NCBI GenBank assembly: GCA_050952465.1 | Contig: JBMNKZ010000005.1 | Location: forward strand, 310,001-374,000 | DNA from: DUPU01 sp050952465 | GTDB lineage: Bacteria; Bacillota; Dehalobacteriia; Dehalobacteriales; Dehalobacteriaceae | Length of the DNA: 64,000 bases | Direction of reading: 5' to 3' | In this document: positions 53,761-63,109 of the stretch, in pieces | Numbering within the stretch: position 1 is the stretch's first letter | Layout of the letters: each line of letters opens with the position of its first letter | Notes under the pieces: generated by a model | What the model saw: only the letters and a program-made list of their open reading frames with translations | Told to the model about the DNA's origin: nothing | Databases searched by the model: none | Translations under genes and position numbers: made by a program

Positions 53761-54525
53761 ATGAAGATTGCTGTTTCTGGGAAGGGTGGAGTAGGTAAAA
53801 CCACGATTTCCGCCTATTTTGCAAAAAGATTTGCTCAAGAAGGATTCCAAGTCTATGCGGTGGATGCCGATCCTGACCTTAGTCTGGGCACGGTTTTAGG
53901 GATTGAAGGAAATGAGATCCAAAAACTTAAACCCATTGTGGATATGAGGGATGTCATTGCCGCAAAAAGTGGCGGCGGTGGAGCGTTTTATTCACTAAAT
54001 CCCAGCGTGGATGATGTGTTGGATGAATACGCAATTAATTTAGGAAAGATTAAGTTTTTTAAAATGGGTGCGGTGAAACAAGGTGGTTCTGCTTGTTATT
54101 GCAGAGAAAATTCTTTTTTAAATTCTTTAATGAATTCGCTGCTTCTAAACAAGAAAGACGTGGTCGTACTGGATATGGGTGCGGGAATTGAACATCTGAC
54201 TAGGGGAACTTCCAAAGGGGTAGACAGTATTGTGGTCGTCACGGAACCAACTCCGGTAAGTATCCAGACGGCCAAAGTGGTAACTAACCTGGCCCAGGAA
54301 CTGGAGATTAAGAATGTAAAGTATATCGGCAATAAAATTCGCCGGCCGGAAGAAAAGGCGTTTTTGTTAAAACATCTGCCTCATGAGGATTTTTTGGGTT
54401 GTGTAAGTTATAACAATCACATGCTGGATGCGGCCCTAGGCATTGAATCCCCAGATGGCGCAGCAGAATTTGATAAGGAAATGGACTTAATTTATCGGAA
54501 CTTAATAGGAAAGTTGGAAAGTTGA
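53761..54525 (+). CDS. cooC: CO dehydrogenase nickel-insertion ATPase CooC
   Basis: A 254-residue MinD-type ATPase, ATG after AGAAAGGGTG. Deviant Walker A GKGGVGKT (7-14), DADPDLSLG and the metal-binding CxC Cys112-Tyr-Cys114, the same numbering as characterised CooC1. It dimerises on nucleotide and nickel and helps fill the CODH C-cluster. It precedes acsA by 75 bases, matching its client. Confidence 0.95.
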   Translation: MKIAVSGKGGVGKTTISAYFAKRFAQEGFQVYAVDADPDLSLGTVLGIEGNEIQKLKPIVDMRDVIAAKSGGGGAFYSLNPSVDDVLDEYAINLGKIKFFKMGAVKQGGSACYCRENSFLNSLMNSLLLNKKDVVVLDMGAGIEHLTRGTSKGVDSIVVVTEPTPVSIQTAKVVTNLAQELEIKNVKYIGNKIRRPEEKAFLLKHLPHEDFLGCVSYNNHMLDAALGIESPDGAAEFDKEMDLIYRNLIGKLES

Positions 54526-54600
54526 AGTGGCCAACTGACCAACTATTCAACAATTTATACTAAAAAATATATGTACATCAAGGTGAAGGAGGTTTAATGT

Positions 54601-56628
54601 ATGCCAAGATTTAGAGAAACGTCTCTTAAATCAACTCCGTCGGTACCTCGTAAGGAGCGGATAAAGGATCCGAAAAATGTCATGCGTTCTGTGGATCCTG
54701 CAGCTTTATTAATGCTGGAAAAGGCTAAAGAAAAGAATTTAATTTCTTCCTTTGACCGCTTTGCAGCTCAACAACCCCAATGTGCTTTTGGTTACGAGGG
54801 TATCTGTTGTCGTATTTGCTTCCAGGGACCTTGCCGGATTAAATCAGAAGTAGGTCCGGGAAGTAAAGGTATTTGCGGTGCCAGTGCTTATACCATTGTG
54901 GCCCGTAATATAACCCGGATGATGGCCGGTGGTGCGTCTGCCCACTCTGACCACGGTCGCCACATTGCCCATGCCTTGCTGCATGCGGCGGAAGGTAAAA
55001 TCGCAGATTTTAAGGTAACTGATGTGGAAAAGCTGAAGAGAGTTGCGGAAAGGGTTGGAATTACTTCTGAAGGAAAAGATACCAACCAATTGGCCATTGA
55101 TGTATCTAAGGCAGCCTTGGAAGATTTCGGTCGTCAAACCGATGAGCCATGTCGTTGGTTATGGTCCTATATTACTGAAGGCAGAAGGAAAAAGTTTGAG
55201 GATTGTAACATAGCCCCTACATCAATTGACAGAGCCGTTGTAGCCATGTTGCACCAGACTCATATTGGGGTGGATGCCGATCCAGTCAACATAATTTTCG
55301 GCGGTTTAAAAACCTCCTTGGCCGACTATACCGGAATGCATATTTCCACTGACCTTTCTGATGTTCTTTTTGGTACCCCAAAACCGGTGGTTACAGAAGC
55401 CAACCTGGGTGTCTTAAAAGCTGATAAAGTAAATATTGTTGTTCACGGTCATAATCCTATCTTAAGCCAAACTGTGGTAAATGTAGCCAGAGAGATGGAA
55501 GCCGACGCCAAAGCGGCCGGTGCTGAAGGAATTCAACTTTCTGGAATTTGCTGTACCGGTAATGAAGTATTGATGCGTTCCGGTATACCCATTGCCACCA
55601 ACTTCTCCTCCCAAGAATTAGCTATTATGACCGGTGCCGTTGATGTAATGGTAGTAGACGTGCAATGCATTATGCCAAGCATCAGAGCGGTATCCGAGTG
55701 TTATCATACCAAAATTGTCACCACTATGGATAATTCTAAAATTCCCGGTTCACATCATTTTGCTTTCGACGAGAAGCATGCGGTGGCCAGTGCTAAAGAA
55801 ATTGTACGACTGGCCATTGAAGGATTTAAAGCAAGAAAAGGCAAAAAATGCGAAATACCTCAGGTAAAGAGCAAGGTTATTGCCGGATTTAGTTTAGAAG
55901 CTTTATTGGAATTGTTCGGGGCGATTAACCCTGATGCTCCCATTAAAGTGTTAACCGATGCCATTGAAGACGGGGAAATTGCCGGTGTTGCACTCCTATG
56001 TGGATGTAACAACTTAGAATCGGTACATGACAATAACCACCTAACTATTGCTAAGGAATTGGCTAAGAATAACGTTTTCCTGATTGGCACCGGATGTGCT
56101 GCCCAAGCTTTAGGTAAAGCAGGACTCCTTGCTCCGGAAGCAGTAGAAGAATTTGCGGGTGAAGGCCTGAAAAATTTCCTCCATCGATTAGCTGATGCCA
56201 ATAAGGATAAACTCGCTGACGGCCTGCCCCTCATGTTCCATATGGGATCCTGCGTGGATAATTCCCGGGCTCATGACTTATGCACATTGATGGCTGAGGA
56301 GCTGGGCGTGGATATTCCAAAAGTTCCCTTTGTTGCAGCTGCCCCAGAAGCAATGAGTGAAAAAGCTGTGTCCATTGGCGGGGGTGCCGTGGCCATGGGT
56401 CTTCCTACTTTGGTGGGTACTATGCCTCCTATTGAAGGAAGTTCCCTGGTTTATGGCATTGCCACTCAAATTGCTTTTGATGTTTACGGCGGCTATTTTA
56501 TTTTTGAAACAGATCCTATGAAGGCGGCCGAGAAATTAAACGCCGCCCTGGATTATCGTACTTGGAAGCTAAGGATTCACAAGCAAGTTGCTGAAAAGTA
56601 CGAAACAAAATTATGTGCCCACTATTAA
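54601..56628 (+). CDS. acsA: CO dehydrogenase catalytic subunit
   Basis: A 675-residue Ni-Fe CO dehydrogenase. The N-terminal cysteines at 61, 69, 70, 73, 78 and 92 reproduce the spacing of the D- and B-cluster ligands of known enzymes. C-cluster motifs VVHGHNPIL, GICCTGNEVL, DVQCIMPS, LLCGCNN, GTGCAAQAL and MGSCVDNSRA are all present. It reduces CO2 to CO for acetyl-CoA synthase, or runs in reverse. GAAGGAGG precedes ATG. The next gene, acsB, is its complex partner. Confidence 0.97.
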   Translation: MPRFRETSLKSTPSVPRKERIKDPKNVMRSVDPAALLMLEKAKEKNLISSFDRFAAQQPQCAFGYEGICCRICFQGPCRIKSEVGPGSKGICGASAYTIVARNITRMMAGGASAHSDHGRHIAHALLHAAEGKIADFKVTDVEKLKRVAERVGITSEGKDTNQLAIDVSKAALEDFGRQTDEPCRWLWSYITEGRRKKFEDCNIAPTSIDRAVVAMLHQTHIGVDADPVNIIFGGLKTSLADYTGMHISTDLSDVLFGTPKPVVTEANLGVLKADKVNIVVHGHNPILSQTVVNVAREMEADAKAAGAEGIQLSGICCTGNEVLMRSGIPIATNFSSQELAIMTGAVDVMVVDVQCIMPSIRAVSECYHTKIVTTMDNSKIPGSHHFAFDEKHAVASAKEIVRLAIEGFKARKGKKCEIPQVKSKVIAGFSLEALLELFGAINPDAPIKVLTDAIEDGEIAGVALLCGCNNLESVHDNNHLTIAKELAKNNVFLIGTGCAAQALGKAGLLAPEAVEEFAGEGLKNFLHRLADANKDKLADGLPLMFHMGSCVDNSRAHDLCTLMAEELGVDIPKVPFVAAAPEAMSEKAVSIGGGAVAMGLPTLVGTMPPIEGSSLVYGIATQIAFDVYGGYFIFETDPMKAAEKLNAALDYRTWKLRIHKQVAEKYETKLCAHY

Positions 56629-56680
56629 TAAAAAAATAATTATATAAATTGGCAACCTAGGGATTGAAAGGAGGAAGAGT

Positions 56681-58858
56681 ATGTCTAACTTTGATCAGAT
56701 TTATGAAGGAGCCATTCAGGAAGGCAAGGAACCAAAAAAGATTTTTAAGCAAGCCTATGATGGTGCCATAATTGCCACAAGTTATGCCGAGATTTTGTTG
56801 AACCAGGCTATCAAAAAATATGGTCCAGAACAGCCGCTAGCTTATCCTGATACCGCTTACTATCTTCCTGTGATTCGTTGCTTAAGCGGTGAGCAGGTGA
56901 CAAAACTTGGTGAACTTCCCGCGATTTTGAACCGAAAAAGAGATCAGATAAAAGAAGAATTAACTTTTGAAAATGCCCGTCTAGCCGGGGAAGCAACACT
57001 ATATGCGGCAGAAATCATTGAAGCCCTAAAATATATCGAAGAAAATCCTTATCATGAGCCGTGGACGGGTTTTATCGGTGACCCAGTGGTAAGAAAATAC
57101 GGGATTAAGATGGTGGACTGGACGATTCCCGGGGAAGCAGTAATCGTGGGTCGCGCCAAGACCCCGGAACTGGCGAAGAAAATCGTTTCCGACCTAATGG
57201 GTAAAGGAATGATGCTCTTCTTAAGTGATGAAATTATTGAGCAGCTTTTAGAAGTAAACGTTAAACTTGGTTTAGATTATATTGCTTATCCTTTAGGAAA
57301 CTTTACCCAAGTGGTTCATGCGGCTAACTATGCATTACGTGCCGGGATGATGTTTGGGGGGATTCAGCCGGGACTAACCGAAGCTCAGAGAGATTATCAA
57401 AGACGTCGGATTATGGCCTTTGTCCTTCAATTAGGAGAAAGGGACGAAGTAAAAACTGCCGCAGAGCTGGGATGTATTTATCTTGGTTTCCCAGTGATTA
57501 CGGATCAACCTTTAGCTGAAGATGAAATTATTCCGGACTGGTACATTTCAGAACCGGACTATGACAAAATTGTAAAGATCGCATTGGAAATCCGAGGTAT
57601 TAAATTAACCAATATTGATATTGATATTCCCATTAACCACGGCCCTGCCTTCGAAGGAGAAACCATCCGCAAGGCTGATACCTATATCGAAATGGGCGGG
57701 GGCAAAACTGAAGCTTTCGAGCTGGTCAGAATGGTTGGCCCGGAAGACATTGAAGACGGTAGAATTACAGTGGTTGGGCCGGAAATTGACAGTTTTAAAG
57801 AAGGAGACAAAGTTCCTTTTGGCCTGGTGATAGATATTTACGGTCGGAAGATGCAAGAAGACTTTGAAGGCGTGTTGGAACGTCGGGTGCACTATTTCAT
57901 TAATTACGGGGAAGGTCTCTGGCATGTAGCCCAGAGAGATCTGGCTTGGCTCAGGATTAGTAAGGAAGCCGCCAAAAACGGCTTTAAATTTAAGCATTAC
58001 GGGGATCTATTGATTGCCAAATATAAATCGGAATTCCCCGCTATTGTGGACAGAGTACAGGTTACTATCTATACAGATCCGGAAAAAGTAGCAGAATGGC
58101 ATAAGGTGGCTAAGGAAACGTATATCCGCCGGGACGACCGGATGCGGGCCCTTACGGACGATTCAACGGATACTTTCTATTCCTGCCTCCTTTGTCAGTC
58201 CTTTGCTCCTAACCATGTTTGTATCGTAACCCCTGAACGGGTTGGCCTTTGCGGTGCCGTAAGCTGGTTAGATGCCAAAGCATCTTATGAAATTAACCCG
58301 AAAGGTCCCAACCAGCCCATTCCGAAAGGGCCGGCCATTGATGAAGTTAGAGGTATGTACCAAAGCTGTAATGATTATATTTACATCAATTCCAACCGTA
58401 CCTTGGAAGAGGTCAATCTTTATACCATGATGGATCGTCCAATGACCTCCTGCGGATGTTTTGAGGCTATTATGGCCATTGTACCGGAAGCCAACGGGAT
58501 CATGATTACCACTCGTGAGCATACCGGAATGACTCCATCGGGTATGACTTTCTCTACCTTAGCTGGGATGTGCGGCGGTGGGGTACAGACTCCTGGTTTT
58601 ATGGGTATTGGCCGCACCTACTTAATCAGTAAGAAGTTCATTCCTGCTGACGGGGGAATCGCAAGAATTGTTTGGATGCCCAAAGAACTAAAAGAATTCT
58701 TGCGGGAAGACTTTGTAAGAAGAAGTGTAGAAGAAGGATTAGGTGAGGACTTCATTGATAAGATCGCGGACGAGACAGTGGGTACCTCCTCGGAAGAAAT
58801 CCTTCCCTTCTTAGAAGAAAAAGGCCACCCAGCCTTAACTATGGATTTCATGCTTTAA
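56681..58858 (+). CDS. acsB: Acetyl-CoA synthase catalytic subunit
   Basis: A 725-residue bacterial-type acetyl-CoA synthase that joins CO, a corrinoid-borne methyl and CoA. The A-cluster cysteines are at 502, 505, 514 and 524 (SCLLCQSFAPNHVC and GLCGAV), plus the pair in TSCGCFEA at about 591 and 593; all six ligands have the standard spacing. The N-terminal CODH-binding domain, ferredoxin-like middle and C-terminal GGVQTPGFMGIG are complete. AAAGGAGGAAG precedes ATG. Confidence 0.97.
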   Translation: MSNFDQIYEGAIQEGKEPKKIFKQAYDGAIIATSYAEILLNQAIKKYGPEQPLAYPDTAYYLPVIRCLSGEQVTKLGELPAILNRKRDQIKEELTFENARLAGEATLYAAEIIEALKYIEENPYHEPWTGFIGDPVVRKYGIKMVDWTIPGEAVIVGRAKTPELAKKIVSDLMGKGMMLFLSDEIIEQLLEVNVKLGLDYIAYPLGNFTQVVHAANYALRAGMMFGGIQPGLTEAQRDYQRRRIMAFVLQLGERDEVKTAAELGCIYLGFPVITDQPLAEDEIIPDWYISEPDYDKIVKIALEIRGIKLTNIDIDIPINHGPAFEGETIRKADTYIEMGGGKTEAFELVRMVGPEDIEDGRITVVGPEIDSFKEGDKVPFGLVIDIYGRKMQEDFEGVLERRVHYFINYGEGLWHVAQRDLAWLRISKEAAKNGFKFKHYGDLLIAKYKSEFPAIVDRVQVTIYTDPEKVAEWHKVAKETYIRRDDRMRALTDDSTDTFYSCLLCQSFAPNHVCIVTPERVGLCGAVSWLDAKASYEINPKGPNQPIPKGPAIDEVRGMYQSCNDYIYINSNRTLEEVNLYTMMDRPMTSCGCFEAIMAIVPEANGIMITTREHTGMTPSGMTFSTLAGMCGGGVQTPGFMGIGRTYLISKKFIPADGGIARIVWMPKELKEFLREDFVRRSVEEGLGEDFIDKIADETVGTSSEEILPFLEEKGHPALTMDFML

Positions 58859-58955
58859 CAAATAATCTGGCCTCAAATTCGACGGAAGTCCCGCCTTCTG
58901 TCGGAAAACAATATTCAGGTAAATTAATTTATGTAAAAGAAAGGAGTTGTGTTGA

Positions 58956-60296
58956 ATGGGCTTAACAGGTTTAGCAATTTTTAAACAGCTACCCAAAAAA
59001 AATTGTGGTGAATGTGGAGTACCCACCTGTCTGGCATTTGCCATGGCACTGGCTGCCGGAAAAGCATCCTTGGAATCCTGCCCTTACGTTACGGAAGAAG
59101 CAAAAGAGGCATTGGGTTCCGCATCTGCTCCTCCCATTAAGCTAATCAAGGTTGGTGCCGCGGATAGTAAGGTAGTGGAATTAGGTGATGAAACAGTAAT
59201 GTTCCGTCATGATAAGACCTTCTATCATCCTACCGCCATTGCCTTTGAGGTTGAGGATACTTTGGATGAGGGTGCTTTAACTGCCCGATTGGAACAAATA
59301 AATGGTCTGGAATTTGATCGAGTAGGATTACATTATACTGTTGATATGATAGCAATTAAAAATGCATCGGGTAATGCTGATACATTTGCCCAAGTGGTTA
59401 AAAAGATCGCCGAGAATACCAAACTTGCCTTAATTCTCATGTCGGATGATTCCGCCGCCATGGAAAAAGCTTTGGAAACAGTTACAGCGAGAAAACCTTT
59501 AGTTTATGCAGCCACCATTGATAATTACGAAGCCATGACCGCTGTGGCCAAGAAATACGAAGCTCCATTGGCTGTAAAAGGTGCCAATTTGGATGAGTTA
59601 GAAGAGGTAGTCAATAAAGTGGTTGCTTTGGGTCATAAAGATTTAGTGATTGATCCGGGCAGCAGAAACACTGTAGATGTATTGGCAGATCTTACCCAAA
59701 TCAGAAGAATGGCCATTAAGAAGAAATTCCGTCCTTTCGGCTATCCGGTAATGGCCTTTACTTCCGAGTCGGATCCAATGGATGAAGTGCTCCAGGCTCA
59801 GGTTTATGTTTCCAAGTATGCTAGCTTAGTTGTGCTAAAAACTGTAGAAAAGCAATTTGTCCTACCCCTCCTTTCTTGGAGACAAAATCTTTATACCGAC
59901 CCGCAGAAACCGATACAAGTGGAATCAAAAATTTATGAAATCGGTGCGGTTAATGAAAACTCTCCTGTCTATATTACCACTAACTTCTCTCTCTCCTACT
60001 ACAGCGTAGAAGGTGAAGTAGAAGCAAGTAAGATTCCTTCATATATTATTCCCGTCGATACTGATGGAACCTCGGTATTAACTGCTTGGGCAGCCGGTAA
60101 ATTTGGCGGAGATAGGATCGCCCAAGTGATGAAGGATCTGGGCATTGAGTCTAAAGTAAGCCATAGAAATGTAGTAATCCCAGGTTATGTTGCCGTGATT
60201 GCGGCAAAATTAAAGGAAGAATCCGGTTGGAATGTAATTGTCGGACCGAGAGAATCGGCGGGAATTTCGCCTTTTGCTCGAGCAAATTTCTCATAA
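58956..60296 (+). CDS. acsC: Corrinoid iron-sulfur protein large subunit
   Basis: A 446-residue subunit that carries the methyl group on B12. Its N-terminal 4Fe-4S ligands are Cys17, Cys20, Cys25 and Cys42 (NCGECGVPTC, ESCPYV). A TIM-barrel follows, and the C-terminal corrinoid-binding domain is complete. AAAGGAG precedes ATG, 97 bases after acsB. The small subunit acsD lies two genes downstream, interrupted by the activator and an ATPase. Confidence 0.96.
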   Translation: MGLTGLAIFKQLPKKNCGECGVPTCLAFAMALAAGKASLESCPYVTEEAKEALGSASAPPIKLIKVGAADSKVVELGDETVMFRHDKTFYHPTAIAFEVEDTLDEGALTARLEQINGLEFDRVGLHYTVDMIAIKNASGNADTFAQVVKKIAENTKLALILMSDDSAAMEKALETVTARKPLVYAATIDNYEAMTAVAKKYEAPLAVKGANLDELEEVVNKVVALGHKDLVIDPGSRNTVDVLADLTQIRRMAIKKKFRPFGYPVMAFTSESDPMDEVLQAQVYVSKYASLVVLKTVEKQFVLPLLSWRQNLYTDPQKPIQVESKIYEIGAVNENSPVYITTNFSLSYYSVEGEVEASKIPSYIIPVDTDGTSVLTAWAAGKFGGDRIAQVMKDLGIESKVSHRNVVIPGYVAVIAAKLKEESGWNVIVGPRESAGISPFARANFS

Positions 60297-60307
60297 AGGT
60301 GAGCTAA

Positions 60308-62209
60308 ATGAAAAATTATTCTGTGGTTTTTATACCGGACAACTTAAAAATTGATGTGGAGGCAGGCACCAATTTATTGGAAGCGGCTCGGCAAGCTGGT
60401 ATTCACGTGAAAAGCACTTGTGGGGGAAAAGGAACCTGCGGTAAATGCACTGTAAAAGTGATCGAGGGGAAGGTGTCCGGAGGTCAGGGGAATATTCCGC
60501 AAACGTTAAGGGAAGAAGGTTTCATCCTGGCTTGTACCGCTTCGGTGGAAAGTGACCTAAAAGTAGAAATACCCATGGAATTTCGTTTGCACGAACATCA
60601 GGTATTGCTGGATGATCATAGCAGAAACAGAGGAGTTTTGGCGGAAGGAAAGTTAGACATCTTGGGGGATTATTCATTAGATCCCTTAGCGCAAAAATTC
60701 TATGTGGAATTATCCCCGCCTACTTTAATGGAAAATGCCAGTGACTATGCCCGGTTAATCACAGAATTAAAAAAACACGTACCTGTTGATTTATTGAATA
60801 TTTCAAATAATGTCTTAAAGACCTTGCCGGATGTTTTACGTACCGGTGACTGGAAGGTTACGGTAACTATGGCCTTTTATGAGGGTAGGGGAGAAATCGT
60901 CCGGGTTACGCCAGGTAAAGATGATTTCCCGGCCTATGGGGTCGCTGCTGATATAGGTACCACCACCGTAGTGGTAGCATTAATCAATTTAACGACCGGG
61001 GAAGTGCTGGCAAAGCAGGGTACCTATAACCGGCAGGCGGATTATGGGGATGATGTGATCTCTCGGATTATTTACGCTGATGAGTGCAAAGGGTTGGAAA
61101 AGCTGCAAAAAGTAGTCATTGGTACTGTAAATGAGCTATTGGATAGAATTTTTGCTGAGTATCATGTGAGTATGGAAGAGATACCCGTTATGGTGGTAGC
61201 GGGGAATACCACCATGACTCAGTTATTCTTGGGAATTAATCCCAAATATATCAGACTGGAGCCTTATATTCCTACAGCAAACGATTATCCGGTGGTTAAA
61301 GCAAAGGAAATTGGATTAAACATTAATCCCCAGGGACTGGTGTTTAATTTACCTTCCGTGGCAAGCTACGTAGGCGGAGATATTGTATCCGGTGCTTTAA
61401 TGGCGGAAATGGACAAACGAGAAGAGCTTACTCTTTTCATTGACATCGGCACTAACGGAGAAATGGTTTTAGGCAACAAAGATTGGCTGATGTGTTGCGC
61501 CTGCTCCGCCGGGCCGGCCTTTGAAGGGGGAGGCATTACCTTCGGTATGCGGGCCATGCCTGGGGCTATTGAACAAGTTTATATTGATAAAAAGACTTTC
61601 GAAGTAACTTACAAAACTGTAGGAGATAAAGCCCCGATTGGGATTTGTGGTTCCGGATTAATTGATTGTCTGGCGAAACTTAGGGCAGCGGGTATTATTG
61701 ACCGCTCCGGAAAAATGCAAGATGTGGAAACCCCCCGCATTCGAAGGAGAGATGATGGGCCGGAATTTATCTTAGCCTTTAAAGAGGAATCCGGTATCAA
61801 TAAGGACGTTGTGATTACGGAAAGTGACATTAAGAATTTGATCAGGGCGAAAGGTGCAATCTTTGCCGGTGTCAGAATCATGCTGAGTATGGCGGATCTG
61901 CCTATTGAAGCAATTGATCAAATTCTTATTGCTGGGGGTTTCGGAAATTACTTAAATATCCCTGATTCTATACGCATTGGACTTTTGCCGGATTTGCCCC
62001 AGGAAAAATTCGATTTTATTGGAAACAGTTCATTAAAAGGTGCCCATTTGGTGCTCCTGTCCAGAAAGGCTTTGGGTTATGTGGGCGATTTAGCTCGAAG
62101 CATGACTTATCTAGAATTGTCTTTGGGTAACGCCTTTATGGATGAATATGTATCCGCACTTTTCTTGCCTCATACAGACTTGTCTTTGTTTCCTTCAGTG
62201 AAAGAGTAG
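60308..62209 (+). CDS. RACo-type reductive activator of corrinoid proteins
   Basis: A 633-residue protein with an N-terminal 2Fe-2S domain (Cys38, Cys44, Cys47, Cys76; TCGGKGTCGKC) and a C-terminal ASKHA ATPase domain with AADIGTTTVVVALI, LFIDIGTNGEMVLG and LIAGGFGNYLN. It uses ATP to push an electron uphill and return the inactive Co(II) state of the corrinoid protein to Co(I). It starts 11 bases after acsC, its probable client. It could also serve the methylamine corrinoid proteins encoded elsewhere. Confidence 0.95.
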   Translation: MKNYSVVFIPDNLKIDVEAGTNLLEAARQAGIHVKSTCGGKGTCGKCTVKVIEGKVSGGQGNIPQTLREEGFILACTASVESDLKVEIPMEFRLHEHQVLLDDHSRNRGVLAEGKLDILGDYSLDPLAQKFYVELSPPTLMENASDYARLITELKKHVPVDLLNISNNVLKTLPDVLRTGDWKVTVTMAFYEGRGEIVRVTPGKDDFPAYGVAADIGTTTVVVALINLTTGEVLAKQGTYNRQADYGDDVISRIIYADECKGLEKLQKVVIGTVNELLDRIFAEYHVSMEEIPVMVVAGNTTMTQLFLGINPKYIRLEPYIPTANDYPVVKAKEIGLNINPQGLVFNLPSVASYVGGDIVSGALMAEMDKREELTLFIDIGTNGEMVLGNKDWLMCCACSAGPAFEGGGITFGMRAMPGAIEQVYIDKKTFEVTYKTVGDKAPIGICGSGLIDCLAKLRAAGIIDRSGKMQDVETPRIRRRDDGPEFILAFKEESGINKDVVITESDIKNLIRAKGAIFAGVRIMLSMADLPIEAIDQILIAGGFGNYLNIPDSIRIGLLPDLPQEKFDFIGNSSLKGAHLVLLSRKALGYVGDLARSMTYLELSLGNAFMDEYVSALFLPHTDLSLFPSVKE

Positions 62210-62322
62210 AATGTAGGCAGGGAATAGAAAGCAGGAACGGTGACATATGAGACTGTCCCCGTGGCTAGCGGTCAACAGCAGAGTAAACAGTCTTCGGTAA
62301 AATAAGAAAGGTGGCTGGTGTG

Positions 62323-63075
62323 ATGTCAAAACATATCGCGGTAGTGGGAAAAGGAGGAACCGGAAAAACCACTTTTTCCGCTTTAGCTATCCGGTATTTG
62401 GTAGAGAAAGACCGGGGCTCAATTTTAGCAGTTGATGCAGATCCTAATGCCAATCTAAATGAAGCATTAGGCATGGAAGTTACCACCACTATTTCGCAAC
62501 TAATTGAGCAGACTAAGGATCCCAAAGCATTACCGGTGGGTATGTCTAAAGAGACATTTATTGAATATCGACTGCAACAATCATTGGTAGAAACACAAAA
62601 AGTAGATCTACTGGTAATGGGAGGGCCTCAGGGGCCAGGCTGTTATTGCTACCCTAATGATTTACTCAGAAAGTATATGGAACGTCTGGAGCAGGGCTAC
62701 AACTATTTAGTCATCGACAATGAAGCGGGGATGGAACATATCAGCAGAAGAACAATCCAGGACGTGGATCAACTTTTCTTGATCAGCGATGCATCTGTCA
62801 GGGGAATTCGTACCGCAGGACGTCTTTATGAGCTTGCTAAATCACTTAAAATTAAGGTACGGGAGATGCATTTGGTGGTGACAAAAGGGACACTCGCTAT
62901 CATGGAAGAGCTAAAACCGGCGATTTCTGAGACAGGTCTTAAAATGATTGGTTGGGTACCTTATGATGAGACAGTGATTAATTTTGATGCGGCAGGAAAA
63001 CCATTATTTGAGCTGCCCGGGGATGCACCGGCAGTGCAAGCTGTTTATTATATTTTGGAAAGAGTAGGAATCTAA
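62323..63075 (+). CDS. acsF: AcsF/CooC-like MinD-type ATPase
   Basis: About 250 residues from ATG at 62323. Walker A GKGGTGKT, DADPNANLNEALG and the CxC in GPGCYCYPND place it with CooC/AcsF nickel-maturation ATPases. Being next to the corrinoid and synthase genes it probably serves acetyl-CoA synthase, while the first cooC serves CODH. The division of labour is inferred. Confidence 0.9.
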   Translation: MSKHIAVVGKGGTGKTTFSALAIRYLVEKDRGSILAVDADPNANLNEALGMEVTTTISQLIEQTKDPKALPVGMSKETFIEYRLQQSLVETQKVDLLVMGGPQGPGCYCYPNDLLRKYMERLEQGYNYLVIDNEAGMEHISRRTIQDVDQLFLISDASVRGIRTAGRLYELAKSLKIKVREMHLVVTKGTLAIMEELKPAISETGLKMIGWVPYDETVINFDAAGKPLFELPGDAPAVQAVYYILERVGI

Positions 63076-63109
63076 CGGTTAATTTAAAGATAGGAAAGGA
63101 GAGAGAAAA